From: Alisma plantago-aquatica
Taxonomy: Eukaryota; Streptophyta; Magnoliopsida; Alismatales; Alismataceae
DNA: 64,000 nucleotides
Assembly (NCBI GenBank): GCA_963693085.1
Contig: OY856414.1
Location: 265,095,001-265,159,000 of the forward strand
Reading direction: 5' to 3'
Shown here: piece by piece, positions 61,615 through 64,000 of the stretch
Layout of the letters: every line of letters begins with the position of its first letter
How positions within the stretch are numbered: position 1 is the first letter of the stretch
Position numbers and translations under genes: made by a program
The notes under the pieces: model-generated
The model's input: only the letters and a program-made list of their open reading frames with translations
Database searches by the model: none
What the model was told of the DNA's origin: nothing

Positions 61615-61972
61615 AACAACAATTGAAAGAACAAACAGTAAAGTGACACATTGCGGAAAAAGAAATAAAGTGCAAGGAGGATTAGATAGAATGATTCAAG
61701 ATCAGGATAGATAGATTTCCAAGGTTTTCAAAGGTAAGTAAAGTTTTAATTTTATACCAAATTCCATTTAGTTAGTAGAATTTCATAATTGTTAACAACA
61801 ATTGATAGAACAAACAGTAAAGTGACACATTGCGGAAAAAGAAATAAAGTGCAAGGAGGATTAGATAGAATGATTCAAGATCAGGATAGATAGATTTCCA
61901 AGGTTTTCAAAGGTAAGTAAAGTTTTAATTTTATACCAAATTCCAGTTAGTTAGTAGAATTTCATAATTGTT
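61615..61972 (+). repeat. 179 bp tandem duplication in the 3' LTR of D
   Basis: Two nearly identical units, starting AACAACAATTGA at 61615 and 61794. The 5' LTR has a single copy. The unit begins directly after the acceptor-like TTTTAG. Confidence 0.95.
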
Positions 61973-62071
61973 ATTGATTATTTGTCAAACCTTTGATCCT
62001 GTTAATTGAATAACGGCTCTGACCTTCGGGTCTCCCTTAATTGGGGGTTACCGGGAGGTGGGGTTGTTACA

Positions 62072-63354
62072 CATCTTCTCCTATTTACACTTCATATTAT
62101 AAATTATTCATTTAATATCACATTAGGAATTTCGAATTGTAGACTTAATAGTCATGCATATGTAAATCCAATTACCCCTTATCACATTTGAGTCATTACA
62201 TATATATTTTAGTGAATAAGGTGGAACACATTCCATTTTAATGAATTGATTCATAATCAATTTATGATTAGGTGATTATATGTCATTTAGGAGTATCAAA
62301 GTGTATTATTGATGATACCACCTAATGCCACTAATGTATCATGAAGGCATTAAGGATATGTATGTATATATGTTAAGGTTAGATGATTACATCTTAGGGT
62401 TTAGGTTAACATGACCATTACATGTTATGCCTTTATCTTATCATTAGGGTGACATGGTTAACATTACGTGTATTTACAATTTGTGAGTTACTCATATTAA
62501 GTATATGTTGGGGTTCAAGCATATGAACCATATATTAGATGACTTATTATGTATTCATTAGTATATAAACAAACTAGTTAAATTATAATTATAATTTGTT
62601 TGGTCAATTCTAATCATATAAACACACTAATATCTTATCTATGGAGTTAGGGTTTCTAATTTCAGAGTATCTAGATTTCAATGTATTGTAGGACTCCATC
62701 CCTTTAAAAGGATTTCATCCTCAAAATCAGCAATTCCAAAATCTTATCAAGGTGTTACCACTACTACTTCTCCACTTAAAAGTGTTGACCTACCAAGTCA
62801 AACTAAACTAGGGGTAGAAGAGTGAGTCTAAGCATGTACAAGTCCCAACACTTGATTGTTTTACTAATAACTATTACCAAACTTCAAAGTCTAGCATAGG
62901 GTACACTAACCCTAAACATGGAAATCTAATACTCATATAAGAAACTTATGGGTCACAAGGTGATTTTATTTTGTTTCTAAGGATACTCAACAGTGAGGTT
63001 ATATGCCTAAAGGTATGATATTTTGAGCATTCTGTATCAGATCAGGCCAGGTCGGTGCCATATGAACTCAGGAGTCCCCGTAAACCAAGCTAGTGGCGCG
63101 GAGGAAAATATCGCCAGCCCCCAAGTTCTGACCCTTTCTAGATACCATCACTTTCATCTTCGTGCCCTAGTAGCTACCTAATTGGATAATCATCTAAAAG
63201 TTGATTAAAGATGTATCTAATATGAAATTATTATGGTTCTAGATCAACCTTTCATCATAGGTTAATTCTAAGGTGAACTAAAGGGGTAATATATGAGGTA
63301 AGGGTTTCTAACTAAGGAGACAAATTGAAATAGTCAAGGATCCAACTTCCATTG
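62072..63354 (-). other. Interior of element C, right part
   Basis: Begins with CATCT, the second target copy of D. AT-rich and non-coding to about 62690, where an LTR-end and polypurine-like junction recurs (CTCCATCCCTTTAAAAGG). From 62691 on the sequence partly resembles 35640-35800. No gag or pol motif seen. Confidence 0.6.
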
Positions 63355-63366
63355 GCTCTGATACGA
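63355..63366 (-). other. Primer binding site of element C
   Basis: TCGTATCAGAGC on the minus strand, directly next to the LTR; initiator-Met match with one mismatch. Confidence 0.8.
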
Positions 63367-64000
63367 TGCGGTAAACAAGTGAAATCACCACCTCTTTACT
63401 AATAACAATGGTAAACAAAATCCAATTGGATAGCAACAGAAGTTTAAAATTTGACTATATTCAATTTAACAAAGAGTACATAAATTTTCCCAAAAGGGTG
63501 TACATGCTTTATACAAAAAGGGGATCTAAGTAGAGGGAAACTAGACTACAACAATATGTATCCAATAAAATGACTTAATAGTAAAGTCCATGCTAGATGG
63601 AGGAACTCTTTTCCCTAATCTTAGTCTGGTTCACCATGCTCCTGTTGCTCATTCTGATCCTAACCTGGGTGGTTGGGATCAGCCAGCAAGAGGAGAGAAA
63701 ATGTATGTGTCAAATAAAGAATAAGAACAATTAAAAACTAAAGCAAGAAATAATAAATATTCACTTATGATAAGAGGGTCAAGAAAACGAGGTAAGTAAA
63801 TAAATAAGAAATAAAAATTCTTCCATGATCAACAACCATAATAATTTCCATCACATGAATTATATTCTGACAACAAAATAAACAAATGTAGGGTAGGGAA
63901 CTTACAGGACCTCAACTAATAGGTGAGGGAGAGTGGTCACATTCCCAAACACCTACAAATATATATAATGTGGGGAGAGTATCACATTCCCCTTAGGCAA
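63367..64000 (-). repeat. 5' LTR of element C, cut by the window end
   Basis: Begins TGCGGTAAACAAGTG and matches the first 630 bp of the left LTR at 32250, with scattered differences. It includes the Gln/Glu tail (63659-63621, reading DQNEQQEHGEPD and TAA) and the start of the subrepeats. Confidence 0.88.

Larger units (their letters stand above)
36221..62071 (+). mobile_element. Element D: plus-strand chromovirus, decayed, interrupted by element A
   Basis: LTRs at 36221-39497 and 58600-62071, TG...CA ends, with the perfect duplication CATCT (36216-36220 and 62072-62076). A primer site follows the left LTR and a polypurine tract precedes the right one. Element A occupies 41128-55915. Without A the element is about 11 kb. 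Its interior coding region is heavily decayed; only the integrase and chromodomain ends can be recognised. Confidence 0.96.
58600..62071 (+). repeat. 3' LTR of element D
   Basis: 3472 bp, from TGTTATAACCCC to GGGGTTGTTACA. It is longer than the 5' LTR mainly because of a 179 bp tandem duplication (61615-61972). It also carries a local inversion at 60162-60211. TATA box at 59544-59550. Confidence 0.95.
32250..64000 (-). mobile_element. Element C: non-coding LTR element, host of D and A, runs off the window
   Basis: The left (3') LTR is 32250-35618 and the right (5') LTR starts at 63367 and passes the window end. The primer site is beside the right LTR and the polypurine tract beside the left. 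Element D splits the interior at 36220/62072 (duplicated CATCT). The interior without inserts is about 1.9 kb and shows no gag or pol motif, so C is a non-autonomous, LARD-like element. The target duplication cannot be checked because the right end is outside. Confidence 0.82.

Overview
The window is nuclear DNA from a flowering plant, almost certainly a repeat-rich genome. It is filled with long-LTR Ty3/gypsy retrotransposons of the chromovirus type (Tekay/Del-like: gag with one zinc knuckle, PR, RT, RNase H, HHCC integrase and a C-terminal chromodomain). The evidence for a plant is initiator-Met tRNA primer sites, plant-type TATA boxes, many AAACCCTA teloboxes, and the absence of any operon, rRNA or tRNA. 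I find no intact host gene.

Layout. The elements are named here A to G. (1) 1-2200 is the right part of an antisense LTR (E), inserted into the integrase region of an older plus-strand element F. F supplies a broken integrase-chromodomain stretch (2201-3721), a polypurine tract, and a 3' LTR that runs from 3734 to about 13081. That LTR is split by a solo LTR (B', 4842-9941) with a perfect GGTTC target duplication. (2) About 13082-16300 is a diverged LTR fragment (G), followed by a CA/TA microsatellite. (3) 16483-28835 is element B (minus strand, TSD TGTAG). It has two 5.5-5.6 kb LTRs around only 1.2 kb of interior, which keeps the start of gag, the primer site and the polypurine tract. (4) 28841-32249 is unassigned old sequence. 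(5) From 32250 to the window end is element C (minus strand, non-coding interior). Element D (plus strand, 36221-62071, TSD CATCT) is inserted in it. Element A (minus strand, 41128-55915, TSD GTTTA) is inserted in D in turn. A is the youngest and best preserved: 846 codons of gag-PR-RT are open and the rest of pol is broken by one frameshift and four stops.

The nesting gives an order of events: C before D before A; G before F before E and B'; B after the surrounding G-type sequence.

The most unusual feature is the internal architecture of the 3.3-5.6 kb LTRs. In the sense direction they share the order TATA box, short leader, splice-donor-like GTAAGT, a family-specific array of short inverted-repeat motifs, telobox-rich sequence, tandem subrepeats, a conserved stem-like block, and then a short conserved reading frame (Y-[IVN]-S-R-W...S-H-P, then an Arg/Gly stretch and a Gln/Glu-rich tail) next to an acceptor-like T-tract-AG. 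Families whose bulk LTR sequence differs keep these modules. This suggests a functional 5' leader, perhaps with an intron and a small peptide, and it is the main candidate here for something undescribed. All functional statements about it are inference.
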